A DNA stretch of 64,000 nucleotides from Pisaster brevispinus (lineage: Eukaryota; Echinodermata; Asteroidea; Forcipulatida; Asteriidae): the NCBI GenBank assembly GCA_023634235.1, contig JAMKCF010000019.1, positions 6,017,947 to 6,081,946 of the forward strand. The letters are read 5' to 3'. A model generated the notes under the pieces. That model made no database searches. It had not been told where the DNA came from and worked only from the letters and a program-made list of their open reading frames with translations. The translations under genes were made by a program, and so were the position numbers. Of the stretch, positions 1 to 10,189 are shown in pieces (within the stretch, counting starts at the first letter, position 1; the number at the start of each line of letters is the position of its first letter).

Positions 1-897
1 GCCATTTTCTTGAAGTTTGTCTGCGATTTTGATCATTATTTTAAAAAAAAATGTTGGTTGAAAAACGCTGTTAAAACTTCTCACCTTTAAAATTTGAACG
101 CCAGGGCGAATAACATTTATGTTAAATGGTTAGAATGTGTAAAAAATATTTCAGGTAAATACTGAGCAGTCGTCTTGTTTTTTTGAGGAGACAAAATTAC
201 CGAAATCGTCTTTTGGGGGGCATCGTACCCTTGACCAGTTCGGGATCACTCACTACTCAGCATCTCTTATTGCGTCAAATGGTGCCGCACTCAGTGAGGT
301 AAAATCTTACTGCTGCAGTTGAAAGTTTATTTGTTGCTTTTAAGATACAATTCTTCAACAAATTCTTGTAGGAATATTGTTTTTTTTGTGAGAAAATGAA
401 ACTTGGAGGAGGAAATTGCGACTGTAAGAATATATATTTGGGTCAATGTTGCTTTTAGGCGTGCTTCACCTTTTCATTTGCCTTTGCTGTTGTTTTGTGT
501 TTTTGTTGCTGGATTTTTGCGCTGCTGTTGAATACACTTGCATGAAATTCTCTGGAGAAAGGAAGTCCATGTCCATGCCAACACACTTGTGAAGTTTGTG
601 TCCTTGAGAGACAGTTTTATGAATGGGAGTATTGGTTTGCAATAGAGGGCAAGCTACTGATTCAGAATAGAATCAACTGATCCTGAACTGGTCAAACAGG
701 TGACAATACTTTTCTCAAAGCCTCTTCAAAAGTACTAATATTTTTTTGTCAGTGGTTACTTGGTGAGTTTTATAACATGTTTAGGTAAACTGATAAACTT
801 TTTTGTTTAAAATGTCAAAGAGATTGCAACCAAAAACAATGTGAATTTAAAAAGTAATCCCGAACTGGTCAAATGACTGTAGTAGTTAGTAGGAGGA

Positions 898-1075
898 GTG
901 GTGTCAGGACACTTCGTACCTTTTCCACTTCGTACCCTGGACACTTCGTACCTTTTCAAGGTGCGAAGTGACTTTGGACACTTCGTACCTTGGACACTTC
1001 GTACCTTCTCACAAGACACTTCGTACCTTCTCACGAGACACTTCGTACCTTCTCACGAGACACTTTGTACCTTCA
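898..1075 (+). repeat. GACACTTCGTACC array, left side of the foldback loop
   Basis: About seven imperfect copies of a motif with core GACACTTCGTACCTT, separated by variable spacers such as CTCAC or nothing. It sits just inside the left arm of the foldback element and has a mirror-image partner at 1648-1815. Related motifs recur at 39.9-41.05 kb. Confidence 0.8.
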
Positions 1076-1079
1076 GGAT

Positions 1080-1645
1080 TCAATATCATTTTTACGTGCA
1101 GAGATAATGAGACGTAAGAAACAAACAAATTGAGTTTACAAAATACGAACAAAACAAATGTATTTTAAATAAAAGTATTCACATTTCACAATAAAAACAA
1201 TTTCACAACTAAACAAAATGACAATTCATTATGTATTTAAAAAAAAGCATATTTACATGCCGAGAGAATGAACCAAATTAAATACAAAAACAACCAGTAC
1301 ACTTTTACATCAATTTCATAAAAAGCTAAAGCTGGAAAGTATTCCATATCAAATTTGCGTGCCGAGATAATGATACGATGCAAACACAAAAATTACAAAA
1401 TACGGACAAAATAAAGGTATGGGGTAGAAAATATTGCGTGCCGAGATAATGGTACATAAGAACAAAAATATACAAAATACGGACAAAATAAAGGTATTTT
1501 AAAGATATTTTTAGTTAGATGGTATAAGTAATCACATTTCACATTAAAAAGGACAATCAAATAATTAAACAAAATGACAATTCATTAAGTATTATTTTGT
1601 ATCTCAACGAAAATTATATCCTTATTAAGGAATTACACATTTTAC
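1080..1645. other. A+T-rich loop with a spaced GCCGAGA(T/G)AATG repeat
   Basis: No gene is seen. The stretch holds several loosely spaced copies of a motif resembling GTGCCGAGATAATG(A/G)TAC followed by ACAAAATACGGACAAAATAAAGGTAT (for example near 1259, 1360 and 1436), so the loop itself is built from a diverged internal repeat. Confidence 0.5.
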
Positions 1646-1647
1646 TG

Positions 1648-1815
1648 AAGGTACGAAGTGACTCGGCTGATGGTACGAAGTGACTCAGCTGATGGTCACT
1701 TCGTACCCCGCCCGCGGAACGAAGTGACCAATTTGGTTACGGTACGAAGTGTCCCGAAGGTACGAAGCGTCCAGGGTACGAAGTGGCAAAGGTACGAAGT
1801 GTCCGACATCCGGAG
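1648..1815 (-). repeat. AAGGTACGAAGTGTC array, mirror of the left array
   Basis: Imperfect copies of GGTACGAAGTG(A/T)C, the reverse complement of the 898-1075 motif, just inside the right arm. The two arrays face each other across the loop and could pair in a single strand. Confidence 0.75.
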
Positions 1816-2705
1816 GAGTAGGAGTCATTTGACCAGTTCGGGATCACTTTTTGAATTCACGTTGTTTTTGGTTGCGATCTCTTTGACATCTTAAACAAAA
1901 AAGTTGATCAGTTTACCTAAACATGTCATAAAACTCACCAAGTATCCACTGACAAAAAAAGATTAGTACTTTTGGAGAGGCTTTTTGAGAAAAGTATCAT
2001 CACCTGTTTGACCAGTTCAGGATCAGTTGATTCTATTCTGAATCAGTAGCGTGCCCTCTATTTCAAACCCATACTCCCATTCATAAAACTGTCTCTCAAG
2101 GGGACAAACTTCACAAGTGTGTTGGCATGGACATGGACTTCCTTTCTCCAGAGAATTTCATGCAAGTGTATTCAACAGCAGCGCAAAAATCCAGCAACAA
2201 AAACACAAAACAACAGCAAAGGCAAATGAAAAGGTGAAGCACGCCTAAAAGCAACATTGACCCAAATATATATTTTTACAGTCGCAATTTCCTCCTCCAA
2301 GTTTCATTTTCTCACAAAAAAAAAATATTCCTACAAGAATTTGTTGAAGAAATGTATCTTAAAAGCAATAAATGAACTTTCAACTGCAGCAGTATGATTT
2401 TACCTCACTGAGTGAGTGCGGTACCATTTGACGCAATAAGAGATGCTGAGTAGTGAGTGATCCCGAACTGGTCAAGGGTACGATGCCCCCCAAAAGACGA
2501 TTTCGGTAATTTCGTCTCCTCAAAAAAACAAGACGACTGCTCAGTATTTACCTGAAATATTTTTTACACATTCTAAGCATTATACATAAATGTTATTCGC
2601 CCTGGCGTTCCAATTTTAAAGGTGAGAAGTTTTAACAGTGTTTTTCAACCAAAATTTTTTTTTTAAATAATGATCAATATCGCAGACAAACTTCAGGAAA
2701 ATGGC

Positions 2706-3880
2706 CATAATTTATTTGTCAATGATGTTTGGCACCCTATTTTGGGTTTAATGGTTTATTGGATGTTATTCTTCATATGTATCAACAGAAATTGGTAATG
2801 TGAGAATTAATTTAATTATGTGGTAATTGCAAAGTTGAAGTGATCCCGAACTGGTCAATGATCCCGAACTGGTCAAATGACTGTAATATAATTAGTAGTA
2901 CTACTAGTACCATTCCCAGTAACCATGAGTAGTACTGTAGTGGGTAGCTAGCTAGTTAGTAGCTAGTAGTAGTCAGTACTGGAGTACTTTAGTTTGGTAG
3001 CAGCCTCTACTATTGTATTTCTAAGTCTATATAAATATAGCCCAGCCCCATGTTGTACTCCTCATTATAACGTGACGGAGTCCAGGGTAATAAACCTTGT
3101 CCCGTACCATCATTGACTATTGCAAAAATATTTATAACAAGCATTTTTAATATTTATTTTTATACCTGATGGAGGAAGCAGAAAAAGTGAAACTTCGTAC
3201 ACAGTGTTAGTTTTAACCTTGGGAAGTTGGGTGACATTATTTGGAAAATAAAATGAAAATTGACGTCTCCTCTGTAACTTTCTGTTCTGACTCCATTTAT
3301 GAATACTCGCACGCAAGCGCGCCTATAGTGAGTTCTTCACACTTGTTTTAAGTCTGGTGCAAGATTCCTCTCGTTTTAATTTGTCATCTACGAACCCGCC
3401 TGCAAATGATAGTGCCATCTCGCTGGGAATAAGCAAAACGAAGTCTTACACAAAGACTGATTCATTCGTGCTACAGAGCATTGACCCGAAAGTAGATGGA
3501 GTCGCTGTGCATTTTGCACATGCGCACACGTGCTCACTCGTCAATTGGTACATGATGTTTAAAACGTAAGCGTGGATCTGCGATTTTTTTTTTCTGGAAT
3601 AATATAATCCATGGATGTATCAAGTTATTTTTTGATGCCTCAGAAGTGTATAACTGTATGGCCATGAAGAATATATGAACAGAATTTCAGCTTCTTTAAT
3701 GAAAAAACATTAGTCAAAATTTTTGTTCGCATGCTATAGAAGCTTTATACAATGTATACCCAGGACAACAGTGTAGTGCAACATACACTTACTACCAGGG
3801 CTAGGAAACCTATAGGAAGGACAAATTCAAACGTAGTCCCAAATCTTGCAGGAAATACTGTACATGTGTATGTTACAGCG
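2706..3880. other. Intergenic or intronic stretch with GTAGTA-rich simple repeat
   Basis: No gene recognised. Two direct copies of TGATCCCGAACTGGTCAA lie at about 2841 and 2860; the same motif occurs in the foldback arms near 853 and 2458. A degenerate AGT/AGCT-rich simple repeat follows at about 2885-3000. Confidence 0.45.
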
Positions 3881-3951
3881 CCAGGAGCGTCACTGAGTGA
3901 CGGACATGTGCGCTATATAAGAAGCCACTATTATTATTATTATTATTAAAT
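3880..3951 (+). mobile_element. Non-LTR retroelement 3' tail (ATT repeat)
   Basis: The string GTGCGCTATATAAGAAGCC followed by ATT repeats is typical of the 3' ends of CR1/L2-group LINEs and the SINEs that share their tails. Only the terminal part is recognisable; the upstream sequence shows no reverse transcriptase. Confidence 0.5.
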
Positions 3952-4169
3952 TCGGCAACGTTCCAATTGCGTTGTCATGCAACCACATAGATAAGATAGA
4001 CCCAGTAACTTGGGCTTAGGCGCTGTACTCCTTTTTTTCGAAATTTTCCATTTTCGGTCGTACTGTAACTTACTATGCGCCCCAGTGCAGTGAACCATTG
4101 TCCATAACGCTTGGAAACCTCCATTTGCTATGATTTTCACCACATCAAGCCACAAAATTACAAAAAAGA

Positions 4170-4770
4170 CCCAAACGCAATAGTTCAAAAACCGCTTGGG
4201 GAGCTTGTTCCCTGAGACTGGTGCATTGTGAGAAAATGCACGGTCACCATAGTGGGTGGTACGAGATTTACGATTCAGCGAGTCGAGTTGAGGCAGCAGA
4301 ACGGAGAGGATAATGACTGACAGTACTTTATTTGAAGAAGATCTTTGATGTAGGTGAGGGCCGAGTCCTGGATTGCTTTAAAGACAAGCGTGAGGACCTT
4401 GTATTCAGTTCGTTTTGGTACTGGGATCCAGTGGAGTTTTTTAAGGATAGGAGTAATGTGTTTGTGTTTCTTGATTATTGCCAGAATTTGAGGGGCATTG
4501 TGCAAGATTCTCTGAAGTCCGGATGTTGATGTAGTTAGCAAGCCGGCAAGAATTGCATTGCAGCAGTCTAATCGAGGCATGACAAGGGCATCAAATAACT
4601 TTTTCAGCATCTGAGAAGGAGAGGAACATGTACTTGCGGATTCTGGCAATGTTCCACAGATGGTAGTGTGCGCTCTTTCATATTAAATGAAATGTTGGCG
4701 TTTATGTTCAGCTCGCTGTCAAGATGAACACCCAAATCTCGCACTGTATCAGAGACAGCATAACAATTAA
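4170..4770 (-). pseudogene. LINE reverse transcriptase C-terminal relic
   Basis: The minus strand encodes in broken frames the C-terminal part of a CR1/L2-type LINE polyprotein. Reading from 4770 downward there is a segment like TVRDLGVHLDSELN, then RLDCCNAILAGL, then ITPILKKLHWIPV with KVLTLVFKA, and finally GDRAFS...LPKRF near 4200. The longest open stretch is 4275-4649 (124 codons) with at least one frame change on each side. These motifs belong to the region after the polymerase core of CR1/L2 elements. The catalytic core and endonuclease are missing, consistent with a 5'-truncated, decayed insertion. Confidence 0.8.
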
Positions 4771-4924
4771 ATAATGTTGATCAAATTACAAAGACTAAGT
4801 AAAGTTTAATTACTTGAAAAGAAAATGAAGGCTGTACATTTTAAGAACATGAATCTTCAAGAGATACATACACACTTGACCTACATCAAGAACTGTTTTT
4901 GGTTACAGACCTGTTTTCGTGTAG

Positions 4925-5300
4925 CTCTCGCAAATTGTTTCGGTCGGTGGACTTCATGTCTGAAACTTGTTTCTCCGGTCATGATCGCCAAAACACGCCC
5001 CATATCTTTTCCAGTGACTGTCAAGTTCATTTTTGAAGGAGTTAACAATTATCGCGCTCACGACTTGTGGGAGATTATTCCACTTGTTGATTACCCTTTG
5101 GGAGAAGAAGTTCTGTCTACATCTGAGTGATTTCGTCAGTCTTGGCTTGAATAGTTTAATTGTGTGCCCACTACCTCTAGTACTGGTTTCCTCTGCTAGT
5201 GCTAGTGTAAGAATCTTGCATGGCCTGTCTTCTCGCACCCTGTGAGATATTTGAATGTCTCGATGGGGTTACTTTGGATCCCTCTTTGTTTAACTACCTA
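4925..5300 (-). pseudogene. Second LINE C-terminal relic
   Basis: The minus strand from about 5300 to 4925 encodes an end-of-polyprotein segment. It has an IETFKYLTG-like motif, then RGSGHTIKLFKPR, RCRQNFFSQRVINKWNNLP and NSFKNELDSHW. This pattern closes many CR1-group LINE reverse transcriptases. It differs from the adjacent fragment at 4170-4770 and is therefore a separate relic, probably of a different clade. The reading frame breaks at about 5238. No catalytic domain is present. Confidence 0.75.
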
Positions 5301-6365
5301 GCTAGACTGTACAGTTTCAATTAAAATCTTGTAGTCTTTGTGTGTAGCTTTGGTGTCATATCTCCAGTACCAGCAATGGTGGCCCTTCTTTAATGCCCGA
5401 TCGCCCGAAACAACATTTTCTGAGGAAGACCGAGCAACTGTGAGCGGGAACGGGCGAGTGCAGGGTTTAATAGGGATGTCTCCCCTCTCCATTTTGAGCG
5501 ATGGCTTACGAAGAGTGCTCAAACTGCTCATGCATAAACAATGACCTCAAGAGCATTTTTCAGTAATGTTTGCCGATATCGTTGCACTGAGTGGAAGTAA
5601 ACATTAAGGCAGCGATGTTTTGTGCCGCCCACAAAAAGCACAAAAATCTGTTTACTGACAGTACAAGCGACAAAAGCCGCCAAATTGGTGTCTCACCAAA
5701 AGGAACTAGGGCTGTTGATGAGAAAGAACTTTGATCTTTGAACACCCCAGCACCACAGAATATAAGTCCTGGAATTATATCCTGAATTAAGTGGTCAGAA
5801 ACTTGTTATTTGGAGTTCAACCTTCATAAATGTTTTTAAAACTGTTATAATTATAACACACTCGTCTCCCATGAGATTGGTCTTTCAAAAATGTAAAATG
5901 TAATCCCCTCACAAAATCAAAGATCCCAGGGGTCGCTTGGCAGTGGGTGGCCCAGTATTTCTTCAAAACCACGGCAAAATGGGAAAAAATTCAAGCTTGT
6001 GTCAACCCCCTGGTCAATGGAAAAGATGTGGAAAACACTTTAAAGGTCAAAAACAAAATGGTCACAAGCCATTTTAAAATAGAGTCAATAAGTTGGAGTA
6101 ATTTTACAATACTAATACGTTTGGAGAGTGTGCAAAAATGCCTTACTTGCCCGGTTAACAAAAAAACAAAACCAGCGAGTGACAAAAAACTGCTCCAAAA
6201 TCCATTAAAGACCTCTGCAGTATACTTTAAACTCACATGAGGTAGTAAGAGATTTTGCTGGAAAATATGGAGACCACAAATGTGTCAGATATAAAAAAAA
6301 TATATTTTAAAAATCTGCAAAAATGATGTCCCATACAGTCAAATCGTGAGTCCACGCACGTTCAT
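5301..6365. other. No gene recognised
   Basis: Both strands were inspected. Short open frames exist, but none shows a recognisable domain or splice pattern. No strong internal repeat was seen. Confidence 0.4.
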
Positions 6366-6370
6366 CATTC

Positions 6371-6522
6371 TGTTGGGCGCATTCTGTTGGGCGCATGCTG
6401 ATTAAGCAAAAGCGTGCACAATCTGCAGATTGCGCTCAGTTCGTTTGGCAGTTCAAGCTGTTGATTTGCCAACAATTACGCGCAATCTGCTGATTGTGCA
6501 AATCTTTAGAATGCGCCCAACA
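6371..6522. repeat. Foldback (nested inverted repeats)
   Basis: TGTTGGGCGCATTCT at 6371-6385 is matched by its exact reverse complement at 6508-6522. Inside lies a second imperfect pair, GCACAATCTGCAGATTGCGC near 6415 against GCGCAATCTGCTGATTGTGC near 6480. The whole can fold as a long interrupted hairpin and resembles a MITE. Confidence 0.7.
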
Positions 6523-7390
6523 CACAGCATCATGTACACATGTCTGCATGTGCGGGCTTTGCATTGAGTTGTGGGTAGTTTTGTTTGGTAGTCGTAGGAA
6601 TATGTTACACACGAGGGCCATGGATTAAAAAATCATTAGAGACTCAAATCACGGAGGTATCGCTAAAATTGTATTGATGTGTTCTGGTTTTTATTTAAAT
6701 TTTGTTTAATATATGGTCAAAGTCGGACATTTTGTTCTTGGTACATGTTCAATGTATATTTTTTAGCGTTGCAGCGTAAAGTTAGGGAAGGTAGGGTTTT
6801 TTTAAGTCTGAATAAAATACATGTAGATGTGTATTTTGTTCTCTGAAGAAGGAGGCCAATTAAAAAAAGAATATATTCATTAATATATCTAGGCCTATAC
6901 ATTGTAATTTAGTTCCTGTACTTAAAAGTGTTACAGTATTCTGTGGTGGCAACTAAAACCGTTTATTTCAACTCCTCAACAATGTTGCAAATATGATGGG
7001 AACAATTATATGTTCGTATTATTTAAGGCTATGGATACAATACCTACTCACATGCTCTTTCTAGTCTGAATATTCCTACTTAAGAATTTAGCCGTCATAA
7101 TCTGTTGCTTAAGTTTTGTAATAGCCTTAAATGCTCAACAAAATTCCATCTCTCACTGCCTCTGGAGAAAACAAACACTTGTGGAATGCAACTTAGAGCT
7201 GCTTCGACACCTGGCTTTGCCATACCTAAATGCAACACTGAGCACTACAGAAAATCCACGCTGTCCTCACTAGCCAGAATTATGAAATAACTTATCAGGT
7301 TTCTGGGAATTTTCTCAAATATAATTTTTAATTTTGTGGCGCATGTAAGCTCCTGCCAGAAGTTTAAGTTTAAAAAGGGTGTTGTCTCCC
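6523..7390. other. No gene recognised
   Basis: A+T-rich sequence without a recognisable coding segment, hairpin or tandem repeat. Confidence 0.4.
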
Positions 7391-7394
7391 ATTT

Positions 7395-7945
7395 TTATGC
7401 CCTGCCGGCGAAGCCGAAGGGGCATATAGTGTTTGTGCATCCTTCCGTGTGTGTGTGTTTGTGTGTGTCTGCAATCATTGTCCGAGCAATAACTCAAGAA
7501 GGACTATATAGGCATATCAACTCTAAACTTGGTATGTGGGTTGGTCTTGGGATCCCTCAGAAGCCTATTGTTTTTGGATGCCCTACAACAAATGCCAAGG
7601 TCATTATGGCTGAAACAAAAGAAATGTTGTCCGAGCGATAACTCAAGAAGGACTTGGTATATCAACTCCAAACTTGGTATGTGGGTTGGTCTTGGGATCC
7701 CCCAGAAGCCTATTGTTTTTGGATGCCCTACAACAAATGCCAAGGTCATTATGGCTAAAACAAAAGAAATGTTGTCCAAGCGATAACTCAAGAAGGACTT
7801 GATATATCAACTCCAAACTTGGTTTGTGGATTGATCTTGGGATCCCCCAGAAGCTTATTGTTTTTGAACCCCCTTGTCAAATGTCAAGGGCATCATGGCT
7901 TAAACAAAAAAAAAGCTGTCCAAGCAGTAGGTAACTCAAGAAAGA
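7395..7945 (+). repeat. Tandem repeat of 145-149 bp with leader
   Basis: After a leader reading TATGCCCTGCCGGCGAAGCC and a GT-rich run, a unit starting TGTCC(G/A)AGC(A/G)ATAACTCAAGAAGG begins at 7479, 7628, 7773 and, degenerately, 7918, giving periods of 149, 145 and 145. The first two copies are nearly identical; the last is partial and decayed. All open frames here are by-products of the repeat, and I see no evidence of a protein. Confidence 0.85.
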
Positions 7946-8131
7946 GATTAATCTTAGCAGGGCTTTTTGTTTGTCAACACACCATTCTTGTTTAAAACAT
8001 GTTTTAAAACGTTTTTAACATGCAAGTTTGCAATGTATACTTTTTGTTTGTGTATTGATGTATGCTTTTACCCGTTTCTTGTTAATTTCTAAATTCTTAA
8101 CTTTGTAAATTTGAATGCTGTAAGCCTTTTT

Positions 8132-8162
8132 AGGTGTTCGTGCAAGATGTGCACGAACACCT
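8132..8162. repeat. GTGTTCG-family hairpin, short closed form
   Basis: AGGTGTTCGTGC and GCACGAACACCT are perfect inverted repeats separated by only a few bases. This is the hairpin version of the terminal motif, here abutting a reverse-oriented array to its right. Confidence 0.8.
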
Positions 8163-10152
8163 CTTGATATTGTTCCGGTTTTTTTCTTTTCTCCATCTTC
8201 TTCCGTGCGAACTCTTCTCTGTCGCAAAACTCAAGACTGAGTTGAAAAGACTGAATTCAAAACTGAATTGAACCTTGAAACTATCAGACAATTGAACCTT
8301 AATATGAGGACGGCACAGACTTGATGACGCCATGATGACGTCATCGGGTGTCGAATTACAAGGTTTTCAAAGTTGAAAAATGACCTTTTTCTATTTGCCG
8401 TATTTCATTGAATTTGAAAGCTATGATGTTCAAAGTTTGGCATCTGATAGATCAAGACTGGGGCAACATTTGAAAAGTTTACGCCAAAATTGTATGACCT
8501 TTACATTCAGGTCGTTACCCTAGGTCGGAGTTTACCTTCAATTTTTTCCTTCAAAAAGTCATGTTTTGGGCTTACCTACGTACAGCATAACTCAAGATTG
8601 AAATTGAATTGACAGTTGAAACTCATCAAACAATTAAACCTCAGTATCAAGACAACACAAACTTGGTGATGTCATGATGATGTCATCGGGTATTGAATTA
8701 CATTAAATCAAAGTTTAATCATTGTAAAAAATCATGAACCACACGTTGGATTTTTACAATCAACACATCATCGGATAGGCTGTTAAAAGGTCAACAAACG
8801 CTACACACAAGATGACCCATTTGACCCTGACTTCCGGTTCAAACTGGAAGTTGAAAGTTTCAAAAATTCATATCTAAAAAACTACGTAATATTTTAGTGT
8901 AAATTTTGCATCAGTTTATAGATCATGCAAGTTATCCTGCCGAAACCTTTGCACAGAGATGATAACATTTTAATCTTTGCATTTGGTTAAAACTTGACGT
9001 CAAAGCACACGTGTCTGTTGAGCCACATTGTACGACAACACACTGTAGTGTAGGACTACACGTCAATACAATGTAGTCAAACCTGTACCAGCCACGCACG
9101 TGTACAATGCATGTGTAGTTAAAGGGACACGTTCCCTTGGATCGGGCAAGTTGGTCTATACAAACGGTTACAAACGCTTTTTATAGACCAACTCGCCCGA
9201 TCCAAGGCAACGTGTCAAGGTTGACGTGTACTGTATAGAGCTACATGTAGGAATACATTTGGCATCGCTCGCTATTTCATTGTATATTGCACACCCAATT
9301 AATGATAGTCCATGTAATATTTGAAAAATTCATAACTCCTTAACTCCTTAACCACACATTGGATTGTTACAATCCAAACATCGTCTTAATGGTCTTGATA
9401 ATTTAAACACGCGCTACACAAAAAGTGACCTGTTTGACCTTAGCTTCCAGTTCAAACTGGAAGTTGAAATTTAATGTTTCAAAAAATCATAACTTCTGAA
9501 CCACACATTGGATTTTTACAATGTACGCATCATTTGGAAGGTAACAAGTGAAGATAACAAGTGAAGAAACGATACACAAAATGTTATGCCAATTGACCTT
9601 GACTTCCGGTTCAAACCGGAATATGAATTTAATAATTAAAAAATTAATATCTCCTCAATCACTTATTGTATTTTTATCAGGTAAATGTCATCAGAAAGAG
9701 CTTCTAAGACTTAACAAACTATACACAGTGTGACCTCATTTAACACTGACTTCCGGTTCAAACCTGAAGTTATAAATTGATGTTTCAAAAAAACTTCTAA
9801 AGCACACTTTGGTTTTTTTTACAATCTTTACAACATTGGCAAAGTATTTATCAACTTAAGAATTGACACACAGGATGCGACCCAATTCGACCTTGACTTC
9901 CGGTTCAAACCGGAAGATCAAATTCAATACTTGAAACAATCATAATTCCCGAACCAACAACTACACGGCATTTCAAAGGGCTCCTAGGACTTTCCTTGCA
10001 CTACACAGTATGACCTCATTTGACCTAACTTTTGGTTCAAACTGGAAGTTGAAGATTTATATTGGAACAAAATCTTACTCCTAAACCACAAATCGGGTTG
10101 ATAAAATAAAATATCATTAAATCCTAATTTGATGACATCGATCACGAACACC
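8163..10152 (-). repeat. GTGTTCG-family unit, reverse orientation
   Basis: An approximately 2-kb block made of diverged monomers, each carrying CTTCCGGTTCAAAC(C/T)GGAAG next to TGACCTTGA and an A+T-rich segment ending near ACCACAC(A/G)TTGGAT. Copies occur near 8830, 9445, 9605, 9750, 9900 and 10035. TGACGTCA-like palindromes lie at the left end (about 8334) and a degenerate one near 8675. The right edge is a CGAACACC motif at 10145-10152, the reverse complement of the family start. No gene was seen. Confidence 0.75.
9122..9219. mobile_element. MITE-like inverted repeat inside the monomer array
   Basis: GGACACGTT...CCTTGGATCGGGCAAGTTGG and a near-perfect inverted copy (CCAACTCGCCCGATCCAAGG...AACGTGTC) are separated by a short loop containing GGTTACAAACGC. 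The arms are about 35 bp. The element interrupts the monomer pattern, which suggests insertion. Confidence 0.75.
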
Positions 10153-10154
10153 TT

Positions 10155-10188
10155 GTTTTTGTAGTAAACAAAAACTAAATGTCTCGTT
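10155..10188 (-). repeat. Variable-stem boundary hairpin
   Basis: On the minus strand GTTTTTGT and ACAAAAAC pair around a TTTAC-type loop (10155-10175). The hairpin lies between conserved GAGAC (right) and GGTGTTCG (left). It is one member of the boundary-hairpin set described in the findings. Confidence 0.75.
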
Positions 10189-10189
10189 A

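Larger units (their letters stand above)
1..2705. mobile_element. Large foldback element with ~0.9-kb inverted arms
   Basis: The left arm (1 to about 905) reappears as its reverse complement at about 1808 to 2705. Matching landmarks include the arm starts (GCCATTTTC at 1 against GAAAATGGC ending at 2705), the strings around GACGACTGCTCAGTATTTACC, and GATCCTGAACTGGTCAAAC. The arms differ by scattered substitutions and small indels, so the copy is not brand new. The roughly 900-bp loop is A+T-rich and flanked inside the arms by facing arrays of a GACACTTCGTACC motif. The left arm touches the window edge, so the element may extend further left and no target duplication can be assessed. No transposase was recognised. 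A foldback transposon or a non-autonomous element with very long terminal inverted repeats are the best guesses. Confidence 0.8.

Noticed and set aside
7336..7791. Open frames on both strands over the 145-149 bp tandem repeat
   Set aside because: Overlapping frames on both strands follow the repeat period; no start context, domain or splice signal.
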